Below are positions 1 to 7,890 of a stretch of DNA of 64,000 nt, in pieces (the first letter of the stretch is position 1; every line of letters begins with the position of its first letter). Made by a program: the position numbers and the translations under genes. The stretch comes from Paractinoplanes aksuensis (GTDB taxonomy: Bacteria; Actinomycetota; Actinomycetes; Mycobacteriales; Micromonosporaceae). The stretch spans positions 173,613 to 237,612 of the forward strand of contig NZ_JAMYJR010000032.1 of the NCBI RefSeq assembly GCF_024137025.1, read 5' to 3'. The notes under the pieces are model-generated. The model did no database searches and was not told the origin of the DNA. It saw only the letters and a list, made by a program, of their open reading frames with translations.

Positions 1-101
1 TCGACCCCGGTCACCCGGAATCCGGCCCGCTGCAACCCGCGGGTGGCGCCGCCCGCGCAGCAGTACAGATCGAGGGCCTCGGGCCTTCGGTCGGCGCTCA
101 C
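1..101 (-). CDS. DNA (cytosine-5)-methyltransferase, N-terminal fragment (runs off the window)
   Basis: Reading leftward from a GTG at 101, the protein starts VSADRRPEALDLYCCAGG and continues with ATRGLQRAGFRVTGVD. This matches S-adenosylmethionine motif I of C5-cytosine methyltransferases (usually DLFCGAGG, then a GVD ending the second strand). The DLYCCAGGA variant is typical of phage- and plasmid-borne methylases. The start GTG overlaps the stop of the upstream membrane-protein gene in a GTGA, so it belongs to the same transfer operon. In an AICE it could protect transferred DNA from host restriction, which is inference. Only 33 codons are visible, so the specificity region cannot be judged. 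Confidence 0.7.
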   Translation of the reverse strand, partial: MSADRRPEALDLYCCAGGATRGLQRAGFRVTGV

Positions 102-448
102 CGCAGCCACCACACGGCCGTGCCGAGCACGCCGGCCAGAGCGACCACGACGGTGGCGACCGCGGGTCGCGGCAGCCCGGCGCGGATCTCCCAGCGGTAA
201 CGGTAGGCCAGCCGGGTCAGGACGGTCAGGCTGCCGGCGATGGCGGCCAGGGCGAGGATGCGCGGCATCCACCACGCCGCGGTGCGCACGGCGAGCCACA
301 CGGCCAGGCCAAGAGAGGCCATGATCAGAAGGATCGGCAGGACCCGACGGACGAACCAGCCGATGATCTCGAGGGCGGCGAACCAGCGCCACAGTCGGCG
401 GCCGAGTTCGTAGGCGGCGCCGCGCCGAACGTCACGGAACCAGGACAT
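98..448 (-). CDS. Small multi-pass membrane protein of the transfer operon
   Basis: The 116-residue protein has three clear hydrophobic segments, at roughly residues 35-55 (VLPILLIMASLGLAVWLAV), 60-82 and 95-115, joined by short Arg-rich loops. No family is recognised. It lies after the FtsK/TraB gene and the repeat array and is translationally coupled by a GTGA overlap to the methyltransferase gene. Small membrane proteins in this position in AICEs and Streptomyces plasmids are often Spd (plasmid spread) proteins that help intramycelial transfer. That role is inferred from position only. Confidence 0.65.
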   Translation of the reverse strand: MSWFRDVRRGAAYELGRRLWRWFAALEIIGWFVRRVLPILLIMASLGLAVWLAVRTAAWWMPRILALAAIAGSLTVLTRLAYRYRWEIRAGLPRPAVATVVVALAGVLGTAVWWLR

Positions 449-474
449 AAGGGATTCCTTACTGTGCGTAGAAC

Positions 475-579
475 TTCACGGATTTCACGGATTTCACGAG
501 GATTGCGCGCGCGGGCGCGCGCAGGCGCGCGCGTAGATGCGCTTTCAAGCGGGTGCGTGAAGTGCGTGAAGTGCGTGAA
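475..579. promoter_or_regulatory. 9-bp repeat array with opposed arms, candidate clt (conjugal transfer) site
   Basis: Two tandem TTCACGGAT units and a degenerate third (475-501) are followed by three perfect tandem GTGCGTGAA units (553-579) in the opposite orientation. The shared core is TTCACG/CGTGAA. Between them lies an alternating CG tract (about 505-535). The array sits directly downstream of the FtsK/TraB gene. Streptomyces TraB hexamers bind short direct repeats in clt loci through a C-terminal winged helix, so this is the best candidate transfer site. It could instead be an iteron-type or regulator-binding array. Confidence 0.55.
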
Positions 580-672
580 GACGCACCCGCGGGTGTGACG
601 CTGCGTATAGCGCGAGCAGGTCGCGTGGGCCGCGCGGGACGCGTCAGTGCGCCCCGCGCGGCAGCGCGGTCA

Positions 673-2670
673 TCAGGCAGCGCCCGCGTAGGCGGGCACC
701 GGCTCGGGCTGGATGATCTCGTACACGCCCTTGTCGTCGGAGCGCCGCAACAGCGGCTCGGGTCCGCCGCAGAACTCTTTGAGGATCTTCGAGATCGTGG
801 GCGGCTTGAGCCCTTCCTCACCGACGCGGCCGACGATCGGGGCGAAGTTGCTCGGCCGCACCGTGCGCACGCCTTTGCTGCGCGCGTGCATGATCGCCTC
901 GATGAACATCTCGCGGATCTCGGTCGGGGTGTACTGCCGGCCGTCTTCCGGCCCGAGATCGAGGGGGATCCGTCGCCGGGCCGGAACGGTGATCGGCTCG
1001 TGCGGGTCCTCGTCGGGCGGGCAGTCCGGATCGATCGGCGGCGGCACCAACTCGGGGTCGTTGTCGCGGTCAGGATCGTCGGAGTCGTCGGCCCGCTGCG
1101 AGGTGCCCCCCGCGGCCGGAACCGTCGCGGGCGCCGCAGGGCGGCTGGCCGGGTGTTCGCCGCGGGCGGCGAGCACATCGAGCAGTTCGCCGATCACGGC
1201 ATCCCGGTCGGGCCGGAAGGTTCGGCCGGGCAGGGACCAGTCGTCGGGGTCGGTGCCAGGCAGCTCGGCGTACAGCGCGCCGGGCTTGCGGTTCTTCCAG
1301 CCCGGGTCGGCTCCGGCCTCGATCGTTTCCTCGGACAGGACTCGACCGCCCTCGGCCACGTCCTTGACGCCCATGCAGATCACTCCGCCGACTGTGGTCC
1401 GAACCGAGGTGGGCAGCCGGTCACCGGTCGCCCGCTGGATACCGAGCAGCAGGAACATCCCCACTGACCGGATGGACTCGGCCAGCTCCACGAGGGTGTC
1501 CTCAGCCTCGATGAACTTCGACGCCTCATCCACGATCACCACGCGGAACGGCGGGCACTTGCCGCACCCGGCGGTCCACTGCTCGTGGCCGTGGCCACCG
1601 ATCTGCCCGGCCCGCTTGGCGACCTCGGGAATCAGGCCGTCCAGGTAGCGCTCGCCCTCGTCGGCGTTGTGGATGAACGTGTGCATGGCGTCGCGGAACT
1701 CGGCCGGCAACTGCAAGCCCTTGCGGCCGTCGATGTAGGTCACCTCGGCATCGATGCGCGACCGCGCTTCCGCGGCCAGGGTCAGCTGCAGCTCGGTCTT
1801 ACCCGAGCCGGCCTGCCCGAGCAGGATCAGCACCCCGATCGCGTTGCGCCCGGCCTTGCTGTTACCGGGCAGGATCAGCGGGATCGGCGCCCCGGTCTGG
1901 TACACCCCGAACCGGATCGGCTCCCCGATCGAGCCGCCCGGCGCGGACAGGCCGGGCCACGCGGGTGGGTTCTCGAGCATGTCCACCGGCGAGACCTCCA
2001 TGCGCCCGGTGCGGGGGGTGTTGCGGTCGCGGATCATCCGCACCCCGCCCACCGGCACATCGAGGGCGGAGGCGATGGCGGTGCGAACCTCTGGCTTCGC
2101 GAGGGAACCGAAGTCGCCGCCGGGCAGCATCTCGGCGTGGGTGACGATCCGGCCCTCGATCTCCTTGGGCTTGCCGGTCGCGCCGACGTCCTGCAGCTCC
2201 CGCACCCGCTCGCCGAGTTCGCCGAACAGGTTCGCTCGGGCGTCGTCGCCGTGCCCGCGCAGCAGCTTGGTCACCGCGAGCAGGACCGAGGTGGTGACCA
2301 TGACCAGCAGATACACGACCACGGAGTCGAACGAGAAGCCGCGGAAGGTCAGCACGAACAACCCACCACAGGAGCAGATCGACATCAGTAGGGATGCGGC
2401 CCGTAGCTCGATTTTGCGGGCGCGGCCGACACCCCAGGTGGCCCAGACGATCACGGCCGAGCAGGCCAGGATCAGCCCGGCCCGCCAGGCGACCTGCCAG
2501 ACGGTGGGGTCGGCGTAGGCGCCCCACATCCGCGAGAGGACACCGGCCAGGATCAGGTTCGCCAGGCCGGCGGCCGGCGGCACGAGGTAGGGCAGCGGGT
2601 TGCCCTTCACTTCGTACGAGGCGCCGCGGGCCAGATCACCCCCGCGCACGCCTCCGCTCTGGCGGCCCAT
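673..2670 (-). CDS. FtsK/SpoIIIE-family DNA translocase (TraB-like conjugative transfer ATPase)
   Basis: This 665-residue protein is the motor of AICE transfer; TraB-type proteins pump double-stranded DNA between mycelia as a membrane-anchored hexamer. Three to four hydrophobic segments lie within residues 28-135. The P-loop GQAGSGKT is at 285-292, Walker B VVIVDEAS at 377-384, and a winged-helix-like C-terminal segment at about 575-655, comparable to the FtsK gamma / TraB domain that reads 8-bp repeats. A linker rich in Pro and Asp precedes it. The ATG overlaps the stop of the upstream gene (ATGA). The repeat array just downstream is the likely DNA target. Confidence 0.88.
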   Translation of the reverse strand: MGRQSGGVRGGDLARGASYEVKGNPLPYLVPPAAGLANLILAGVLSRMWGAYADPTVWQVAWRAGLILACSAVIVWATWGVGRARKIELRAASLLMSICSCGGLFVLTFRGFSFDSVVVYLLVMVTTSVLLAVTKLLRGHGDDARANLFGELGERVRELQDVGATGKPKEIEGRIVTHAEMLPGGDFGSLAKPEVRTAIASALDVPVGGVRMIRDRNTPRTGRMEVSPVDMLENPPAWPGLSAPGGSIGEPIRFGVYQTGAPIPLILPGNSKAGRNAIGVLILLGQAGSGKTELQLTLAAEARSRIDAEVTYIDGRKGLQLPAEFRDAMHTFIHNADEGERYLDGLIPEVAKRAGQIGGHGHEQWTAGCGKCPPFRVVIVDEASKFIEAEDTLVELAESIRSVGMFLLLGIQRATGDRLPTSVRTTVGGVICMGVKDVAEGGRVLSEETIEAGADPGWKNRKPGALYAELPGTDPDDWSLPGRTFRPDRDAVIGELLDVLAARGEHPASRPAAPATVPAAGGTSQRADDSDDPDRDNDPELVPPPIDPDCPPDEDPHEPITVPARRRIPLDLGPEDGRQYTPTEIREMFIEAIMHARSKGVRTVRPSNFAPIVGRVGEEGLKPPTISKILKEFCGGPEPLLRRSDDKGVYEIIQPEPVPAYAGAA

Positions 2671-3035
2671 CAGGCGGCCCGCCGATCGGTCCGGCCGCGG
2701 ACCGTGAAGTCCGACGCGCCGGGCTGTTCGTCATCGAGGGCGATCAGGAACGCCTCGAACCGGTTGCGGCACACCCGCGCATACGCGGCGACCGCGAGCA
2801 TCTCGTCGGCGGACTTGACCAGCGGTCGGGCGACCTGCCGGCCCCAGAACTTGGCCCGCATCCGCGACAGGCCGTTACGCCGGCCGTAGCGTTCGATCTT
2901 CATCCGGACCATGCCGGCCAACTCGTCGATCTCGTCGTGACCAGCGATACCAAGCTGCCGGATGCCTTCCAGCAGTTGGAGCAGGTCTTCGTCGTCTCGG
3001 ATTTCCACATCGGGCATCAAGCGGTTCGCCATCAC
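2670..3035 (-). CDS. Small hydrophilic protein upstream of the TraB-like translocase
   Basis: This 121-residue, mostly helical, charged protein has no recognised domain. It has an acidic N-terminal third (EIRDDEDLLQLLEG) and an Arg-rich middle (KIERYGRRNGLSRMRAKF). It overlaps the translocase gene by ATGA, so the two are translationally coupled, and its product may be an accessory transfer protein. Two Met codons are adjacent at the start; the first is at 3,035. A family relationship to plasmid transfer proteins is possible but not shown by the sequence. Confidence 0.6.
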   Translation of the reverse strand: MMANRLMPDVEIRDDEDLLQLLEGIRQLGIAGHDEIDELAGMVRMKIERYGRRNGLSRMRAKFWGRQVARPLVKSADEMLAVAAYARVCRNRFEAFLIALDDEQPGASDFTVRGRTDRRAA

Positions 3036-3120
3036 GCGTCCTTAGGCAGAGCAGGCAAAGGGAGAGGTGAGCGCGGGGACGCGCCGGCCGCAGCTGCGCG
3101 CGACGCGTCCCCGCGGGTGA

Positions 3121-3654
3121 TCAGTTGCGTTCGGCGTAGAGCTGGCCCGCCCGGGTGATCCGGACGACCACGGCACTGACCCAGGCTTCGGCTCCGCCGG
3201 GCAGCAGCAGCCGCAGGCTGCCGGAGAACGGCTGCCGGGCGTTACCGAGTTCGATCTCGTCGCCGTCTTCGGTAAAGGCTTCGATCATGCCCTCGCGGTG
3301 CAGCTCGGCCAGATCCTCGAACAGGACCATGCCGAGCAGGTAAGACAGGTGAAGCCCGATCCGAGCGTTGCTGAGCGAGCGCAGTACCCGGTGCGGGTTC
3401 TCCCAGTAGTAGCTCTCGCCGGCCTTGGACAGCCGCAGGATGAGCCGGCGGCGGTGGGTCTTGATCAGGCCCGGGGTGAGGTCGATTTCCTCGCTGTTGA
3501 GCTTGGCGACGATCAGGCCGCGCTCGACAAGCTCGCACACCGTTTCCGGTGTGACGTCTTGGGTTTTGAGCATGTCGGTCAGCCGTACCCGCTCGCCGCA
3601 CAGGTAGATCAGGCGACCCAGCACGCGCCATTGCTCAGGTGTCAATGTCCTCAT
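3121..3654 (-). CDS. Hypothetical protein with winged-helix-like fold, transfer operon
   Basis: The 177-residue protein starts MRTLTPEQWRVLGRLIYLCG; its ATG at 3,654 overlaps the stop of the next gene upstream (ATGA). Residues 1-60 have the helix pattern of a winged-helix domain (LTDMLKTQDVTPETVCELVERGLI). The C-terminal half is beta-rich and ends in VRITRAGQLYAERN. A longer in-frame reading to 4,125 exists, but that upstream part is an Arg-rich shadow of the next gene. DNA binding is a guess from the N-terminal pattern. Confidence 0.6.
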   Translation of the reverse strand: MRTLTPEQWRVLGRLIYLCGERVRLTDMLKTQDVTPETVCELVERGLIVAKLNSEEIDLTPGLIKTHRRRLILRLSKAGESYYWENPHRVLRSLSNARIGLHLSYLLGMVLFEDLAELHREGMIEAFTEDGDEIELGNARQPFSGSLRLLLPGGAEAWVSAVVVRITRAGQLYAERN

Positions 3655-4097
3655 CAGACAGTGCTCTCCGATCGGGGGTAGGCGGTCGACGGGCAGGCGG
3701 CCGTTCCGGCGTCGTTGCCGGACGCGCCTGGATCTGCGAGGGGTGTGGGCAGCGCCGCTCGGTTGACCCGATGCCGGTAGCGGCCCATGTCGAAGCGGGA
3801 GGCGAACCCGAGCACCGGGCCGGGCAGGTCCACCACGCTCGTCTCGTCGGCCCGATCGAGCCGGGCCTGAAAGTCGGTCACCGTGACCGAGAGCAGCAGC
3901 GGATCGCAGGCCGTCAGGTACCGGGCGATCACATCCCCGGCACCGGCTCCCGGCCGGTCGGTGTACCCGGACACGGCGAGCGCGGCAGCCACCTGCTCGT
4001 GGGTGCCGCCGAGGTTCGCCAGAGCCAGCGCGGCGATCCGCGCCGGGTCGGTGTCGTCGATCTGCGCGATGGTCAGCGCCATGTCGGTCAGCGCCAC
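3654..4097 (-). CDS. Hypothetical protein, transfer operon
   Basis: The protein has up to 147 residues; a second Met lies at codon 6. The first half is Ala-rich and helical (IAALALANLGGTHEQVAAAL). The last third is probably disordered (Pro, Ala, Gly and Ser). It overlaps the genes on both sides by 3-10 bases, so it belongs to the leftward operon. No family is recognised. Confidence 0.5.
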   Translation of the reverse strand: MALTDMALTIAQIDDTDPARIAALALANLGGTHEQVAAALAVSGYTDRPGAGAGDVIARYLTACDPLLLSVTVTDFQARLDRADETSVVDLPGPVLGFASRFDMGRYRHRVNRAALPTPLADPGASGNDAGTAACPSTAYPRSESTV

Positions 4098-4252
4098 CGG
4101 TTGTGCTGCGGCGCCACCGGGTCACAGCCGCGCGGGCAGCGCGCGGGCGCCGTGGTCTTGGCGCCCGCCTCGAAGGTCGCGGTGTGCCCGCAGGCCGAGA
4201 ACGTGATCTGGACCGGGGGCGGTGTGGGCGGGGGTTGCGGGCGAGCGGCCAT
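4088..4252 (-). CDS. Small zinc-ribbon-like protein, transfer operon
   Basis: The ATG at 4,252 follows a strong AGGAGG ribosome binding site, which decides the start over a longer in-frame reading to 4,360. The 54-residue protein has a Pro-rich N-terminus, then CGHTATFEAG and CPRGC, giving a Cys-x-His ... Cys-x3-Cys pattern suited to one zinc ion. Small zinc-finger proteins are common in AICE transfer operons. Function is unknown. Confidence 0.55.
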   Translation of the reverse strand: MAARPQPPPTPPPVQITFSACGHTATFEAGAKTTAPARCPRGCDPVAPQHNRWR

Positions 4253-4369
4253 ACTGGCCTCCTCCTCTGAGGTTCTTGCAGCGGACGGGGAGACCGGCGG
4301 CACGGCGCGTGACTTGGCGGTTGTGAGCCGTGCCGCCGGGCGGTGCTGGTTGCGGTGCATCAGGCGGGG

Positions 4370-5086
4370 TCACGCCGCTACCAAAGCGGGTGTTTCCGCA
4401 GCCTGCGGGTCTGATGCTGGCGGCGCGATGGCGGCGCGAGCGGGCAGGTAGCGCCGCGCGGTGCGCTCGCTGACGCCAGCCTTCGCGGCGACTTCGGCCG
4501 CGGTTGCGGCGGGCATCCGCGCGGCCACCTTGGCCACCTTGTCCGCGGACGTCGGCCGCGGCGCGACGCGCTTGGGCGCCGGCCGCTTCGCCGGCGCCGC
4601 AGCGGGCTCGGCCGGTGCCTCGGTGACGGGCGCCGCCGCGGCGGGCGGGGTGACCGGGCTCGCAGCCAGCTGGATGGCCGGCGCCGGGTCGGCGGCTCGG
4701 ATGCGGTCACCGAGTTCGACCAGGCAGATCGAGGCGACCACGATCAGGCCATCGACACTAAGCGGGAGCAGGTACGGCGAGGCGCCGGTCTCGCCGTAGT
4801 GCGCGGCCACACCGACCATGTGCCAGTACGACACCCACGCGGCGATGCCCGCGATGCCCGCGGTGGCGGTCACCCGCACGACGGCCAGCCAGCGCGAGTG
4901 CACCGGAATGCGGGAGATGAGTTCCACCGTCAGCAGCAGCGCGATCGGCGGCCACGCCGCGATGGTCTGCGAGATCGGGTTGTCCACGGCGTGCAGCACA
5001 TTGGCGATCGTGGAGACGACCACGCCAAGCGCGAGGGCGCCGCGGACGGCCCATCGGATGCGTTTGAGCTGGGGAAGTGCGGACAT
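4370..5086 (-). CDS. DUF2637-family membrane protein (SpdB-like), C-terminal HTH tail
   Basis: The 238-residue protein begins MSALPQLKRIRWAVRGALAL and has four hydrophobic segments in residues 10-135, with the DUF2637 layout: an HAVDNP loop after helix 1, VELISRIPVHSRW after helix 2, and SPYLLPLSVDGLIVVAS in helix 4. A Pro/Ala-rich linker follows, then a C-terminal helix-turn-helix-like segment (AATAAEVAAKAGVSERTARR). DUF2637 proteins are widespread in actinobacterial plasmids and AICEs and are often annotated as spread proteins. The ATG at 5,086 overlaps the stop of the upstream zinc protein (ATGA). Confidence 0.75.
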   Translation of the reverse strand: MSALPQLKRIRWAVRGALALGVVVSTIANVLHAVDNPISQTIAAWPPIALLLTVELISRIPVHSRWLAVVRVTATAGIAGIAAWVSYWHMVGVAAHYGETGASPYLLPLSVDGLIVVASICLVELGDRIRAADPAPAIQLAASPVTPPAAAAPVTEAPAEPAAAPAKRPAPKRVAPRPTSADKVAKVAARMPAATAAEVAAKAGVSERTARRYLPARAAIAPPASDPQAAETPALVAA

Positions 5087-5454
5087 CAGGCAACCTCCGA
5101 GGGTGCGCAGGAAAGGCACTCGCCAAGCGAGCGCGGGATGACGTAGGGCCGCACGCGGCGGCAGGTGGGGCAGGTCCGGCGGGCGCGCATCGCCTTGGCG
5201 AGCGCTGCCAGCACGGCCGGGGTTGCGGTCCGCTTCGGCCGCGCGAGATCGAGGTCGTAGAGGTAGGCGGCTCGGGTACCGCCGACGCCGGCCCACAAGA
5301 CTTGAGCGGCGATCGGTTGGCCGCCGGGGCATAGACCGCGTTTACGTAGTTGACGGCGGGTGGCGTAGCCGTCCGGCGCGCCCTTCCACCAGAAGGTGGG
5401 GATGCCGTACCGGTCGCCGTCCGGGTCGTGGAACGCGGCCCGGATCCGGCCCAT
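5086..5454 (-). CDS. RRQRL-motif zinc-binding protein
   Basis: The 122-residue protein contains TRRQLRKRGLCPGGQ, the signature of the RRQRL-type family found in AICE and plasmid transfer operons. A C-terminal CPTC...CLSC pair forms a probable zinc ribbon. It overlaps the DUF2637 gene (ATGA) and its own start abuts the stop of the DUF6284 gene. The biochemical role of the family is not established. Confidence 0.7.
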   Translation of the reverse strand: MGRIRAAFHDPDGDRYGIPTFWWKGAPDGYATRRQLRKRGLCPGGQPIAAQVLWAGVGGTRAAYLYDLDLARPKRTATPAVLAALAKAMRARRTCPTCRRVRPYVIPRSLGECLSCAPSEVA

Positions 5455-5705
5455 CAGGCTGCGAGCCGCGGGCGGGGTGAGCGGGTCAGCCGGGCCACGT
5501 GCGCGAACGTCTCGCGGATCACCGCGTGCTCGGCACGCCGTACGCGGCGGGTGTCCATCTCGTTTACCCGGCCGCGCTCGATCGCGGCCAGCAGGGTGAT
5601 CTCAGCGTCAAGCCAGGTCAGCTCGGCGTCGATCAGTGGTTGCTCGGACTCGATCGCGGCCAAGTCGGCGGCGGTCGGCTCGGTGTCAAAGTCGTAATCC
5701 CTCAC
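5454..5705 (-). CDS. DUF6284-family small protein, first gene of the transfer operon
   Basis: A GTG at 5,705 preceded by GGAGGAACTTCCC gives an 83-residue, acidic, helical protein (TEPTAADLAAIESEQPLIDAE ... RRVRRAEHAV). This matches DUF6284, small proteins that commonly open AICE transfer operons. A longer in-frame reading to 5,810 lacks a ribosome binding site and crosses the leader hairpin, so it is rejected. Function is unknown; the gene is the first one after the structured leader. Confidence 0.65.
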   Translation of the reverse strand: MRDYDFDTEPTAADLAAIESEQPLIDAELTWLDAEITLLAAIERGRVNEMDTRRVRRAEHAVIRETFAHVARLTRSPRPRLAA

Positions 5706-5726
5706 GGGAAGTTCCTCCAAGTGGAG

Positions 5727-5768
5727 GGTCAGCGCGGCGCCAACACAGCGGCTGATGCCGCGCTGACC
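5727..5768 (-). promoter_or_regulatory. Leader hairpin upstream of the transfer operon (possible attenuator)
   Basis: GGTCAGCGCGGC (5,727-5,738) and GCCGCGCTGACC (5,757-5,768) form a perfect 12-bp stem with an 18-base loop in the transcript leading to the DUF6284 gene. It ends about 20 bases before the start codon, close to the ribosome binding site. There is no U-tract. A second weaker inverted repeat (GCATGGG/CCCATGC) lies at 5,790-5,812. It could attenuate transcription, hide the ribosome binding site, or bind a dimeric regulator. Confidence 0.45.
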
Positions 5769-5862
5769 AGCGGAAAAGTAGAAGTGATTGCATGGGTGAC
5801 CAGCGCCCATGCGCGGCGACCTTTTCGGGGTTCCGACCCGGGGAGGTGCGACCCACTCGGCT

Positions 5863-5882
5863 CTGTTGAGTTCTCAAAGAAC
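5863..5882 (-). promoter_or_regulatory. boxA-like antitermination element in the transfer-operon leader
   Basis: On the minus strand this reads GTTCTTTGAGAACTCAACAG, closely matching boxA of actinobacterial rRNA leaders (TGTTNTTTGAGAACTCAA), where NusB/NusE bind nascent RNA to allow processive antitermination. It lies about 100 bases before the leader hairpin and 160 bases before the first gene. The rest of 5,706-6,124 is the divergent promoter region between transfer and regulatory genes; no clear promoter boxes were assigned. Confidence 0.55.
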
Positions 5883-6124
5883 GAGCACCCTCTGGCCTTC
5901 CTGCCCGAGAAGCAGACGCGCCAGAGCCGCGAGGCTCGCTGTGTTTACCCCCCTTGATTACTCCGTCAAGCGGGATGAACAGAGAACATCACAAAGCCGG
6001 AGAGCATGTCAACCCCCCTCAACACATACGGTCCAGTCCCCTTGCGCTACCCGAGCACGGATAGCCCCTGTGAACTGGGCTGGGCTAGGATTAGGCCCCT
6101 TAACGTGCCAAGGAAAGGCCTGTC

Positions 6125-6967
6125 GTGAGGGATGTAGCCGCCGTCGAAGCTCTGACTGACGCACGCAAGCGGGCGCTCACGGCGCACAAGGTGATCGACG
6201 AGTACCAAGCGGCGATCGGTGACCTGTCGCGTGTGCGCCGGACTGCCCTGGAGGAGCTCATGGGCGAGCCGACGAAGATGACGCAGTCGCAGCTCGCCGA
6301 GATGCTCGACGTGTCCCGTTCGCGGGTTTCGCAGCTGCTCTCAGCCGGCACCCGTCCGGAAAAAGCTTTTCTCGGTTCTGGCAAGGTCACGCTTGCCATC
6401 GGTGGAAAATTCGAGGTGGGCCGGAACGACCCCGGCGCGGTGCTGTCTGCGGAAGCGTTCGCCGCCTATGAGATTCTCGCCGAACTTGCCCGCTCGGTTG
6501 GACTTGACGCGGGTTATGAGGTTGTTCCCCCGCCCGGCCATGTTCACCTCAACCGACCGAATCTAATTGTCCTGACCAACCCTCGCTTGCTCCCATTCCT
6601 AAGCCAAGTAATGGAAGCGGATCCTCACCTCAGGTACGTAGAGGATGAGCAGGGGTGGTACATCCAGGAACCTGACACGGGCAAGGAATATCGGTCCCCG
6701 CGAGACAGCGGCGAATGCGCCGACTACGGGTACCTAGGGCGCTTGCCGCGTCCGGACGGCAAGGGATCATTCCTCTATATCGCGGGAACCCATGCTCAGG
6801 GAACTCTGGGAACGGCGCGCTATGTCGCGGACAACCTCGCTGAATTGCATCGAGAGTTGAAGTCGCGCCGCTTCTCAACGGTTATCCTCTGCCGGTATGA
6901 CGCTAAGGATCGGCGAAAGATTCTCTCGACTGAGCGGGTAACTCCACTCTTCAAGCACGAAGGCTGA
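6125..6967 (+). CDS. HTH DNA-binding protein with conserved C-terminal domain, AICE regulator candidate
   Basis: A GTG start at 6,125 follows AAGGAAAGG. The 280-residue protein has an N-terminal helix-turn-helix at about residues 42-72 (MTQSQLAEMLDVSRSRVSQL), similar to sigma-region-4/XRE helices. The C-terminal half contains NLIVLTNPRLLPFLSQVM and a GTHAQGTLGTARYVADN segment reminiscent of sensor or ligand-binding domains, but I cannot name the family. It is divergent from the transfer operon and 6 bp ahead of a PP2C-like phosphatase gene. That context suggests control of the element or of its cargo. Confidence 0.65.
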   Translation: MRDVAAVEALTDARKRALTAHKVIDEYQAAIGDLSRVRRTALEELMGEPTKMTQSQLAEMLDVSRSRVSQLLSAGTRPEKAFLGSGKVTLAIGGKFEVGRNDPGAVLSAEAFAAYEILAELARSVGLDAGYEVVPPPGHVHLNRPNLIVLTNPRLLPFLSQVMEADPHLRYVEDEQGWYIQEPDTGKEYRSPRDSGECADYGYLGRLPRPDGKGSFLYIAGTHAQGTLGTARYVADNLAELHRELKSRRFSTVILCRYDAKDRRKILSTERVTPLFKHEG

Positions 6968-6973
6968 GGATTC

Positions 6974-7786
6974 ATGCGCACGACGGCGGCCTCGCTGGCC
7001 TCAGACGCGAACGGCGAGAACGAGGATTGGTACTCCGCCTCCGCCCGGTCCCTCGTAGTTCTCGACGGGGCTACGGCTCGAACCGATACCGGGTGTCAGC
7101 ACGGTATCTCTTGGTACGCGGCCCACCTTGGTGCCGCGCTTTCTGAGGGTGCGCTTGATCTTAGTGCTTCCTTGCCGGAGATTCTCGCTGGCGGAATTGC
7201 GCGCGTCGCAGGTCTTCATCCGTCTTGCGACCTGACGCATAAAGGTACGCCTTCCGCAGCCGTCGCAATGGTCCGTCTCGCGGGGGAATTTCTAGAGTAT
7301 CTCGTTCTGGGCGACGTGTCGATTGTCCTTGACGGGAGTAATGGCATAGTCGCCGTATCTGACGAGCGAGTTAGTCAGACTGCCGCATCTGAGCGCCGGA
7401 ATGCCGATACGTTCGCTATCGGCTCGGTCGAAAAGAATGCCGCTATGGTGCAAATGAAGCACGCTGAGTTGGCGATGCGGAATCGTGCCGATGGCTATTG
7501 GATCGCGGCGGCTGATCCGACTGCTGCGGAGCATGCGCTGAATGGGCTTATCAGCACCGGTGAGTTACGACGGTTTGCTGTGCTTACCGACGGTGCCGCG
7601 CGGATCGTGAACCCCTTCGGTGAGATGTCGTGGGCCGGACTGCTCGATCTAGCAGAGACGGACAGCCCAGAAGCCGTGCTGCGGAGGGTCCGAGAGGCAG
7701 AGGCCGGTGACCCGCTCGGTGTCCGGTGGCCGCGCAATAAACGCAGTGATGATGCGACCCTTATCCTCGCCTTGGATGTGGAATAG
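6974..7786 (+). CDS. PP2C-type serine/threonine phosphatase-like protein
   Basis: The 270-residue protein shows the ordered PP2C metal-binding motifs: NED near residue 16, VLDGA near 29, GTPSAAVAMVRL near 91, LGDVS near 113, LTDGA near 203 and a terminal SDDATLILAL. PP2C enzymes are metal-dependent phosphoprotein phosphatases, and the Asp residues that bind the metals are present. The start is 6 bp after the HTH gene, so they form an operon. No kinase gene lies in the visible part of the element, so its substrate is unknown. It may act on the HTH partner or a host signalling protein. Confidence 0.7.
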   Translation: MRTTAASLASDANGENEDWYSASARSLVVLDGATARTDTGCQHGISWYAAHLGAALSEGALDLSASLPEILAGGIARVAGLHPSCDLTHKGTPSAAVAMVRLAGEFLEYLVLGDVSIVLDGSNGIVAVSDERVSQTAASERRNADTFAIGSVEKNAAMVQMKHAELAMRNRADGYWIAAADPTAAEHALNGLISTGELRRFAVLTDGAARIVNPFGEMSWAGLLDLAETDSPEAVLRRVREAEAGDPLGVRWPRNKRSDDATLILALDVE

Positions 7787-7890
7787 GACGGCCGGCCAGG
7801 TTAAGACTTGCGCCGGGCTGGGCTCGGTTTTATCGCTCAGGGCAGATCATTAGCGTCGCGACCCCCAGGATCTGCTCGGCCGACGGTTGC

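Noticed and set aside
475..579. CRISPR array
   Set aside because: Repeats are only 9 bp and abut without spacers. No Cas genes are present.
3121..4125. A 334-residue protein spanning the whole frame
   Set aside because: The first half is an Arg-rich shadow of the 3,654-4,097 gene; the ATG at 3,654 with ATGA overlap is a better start.
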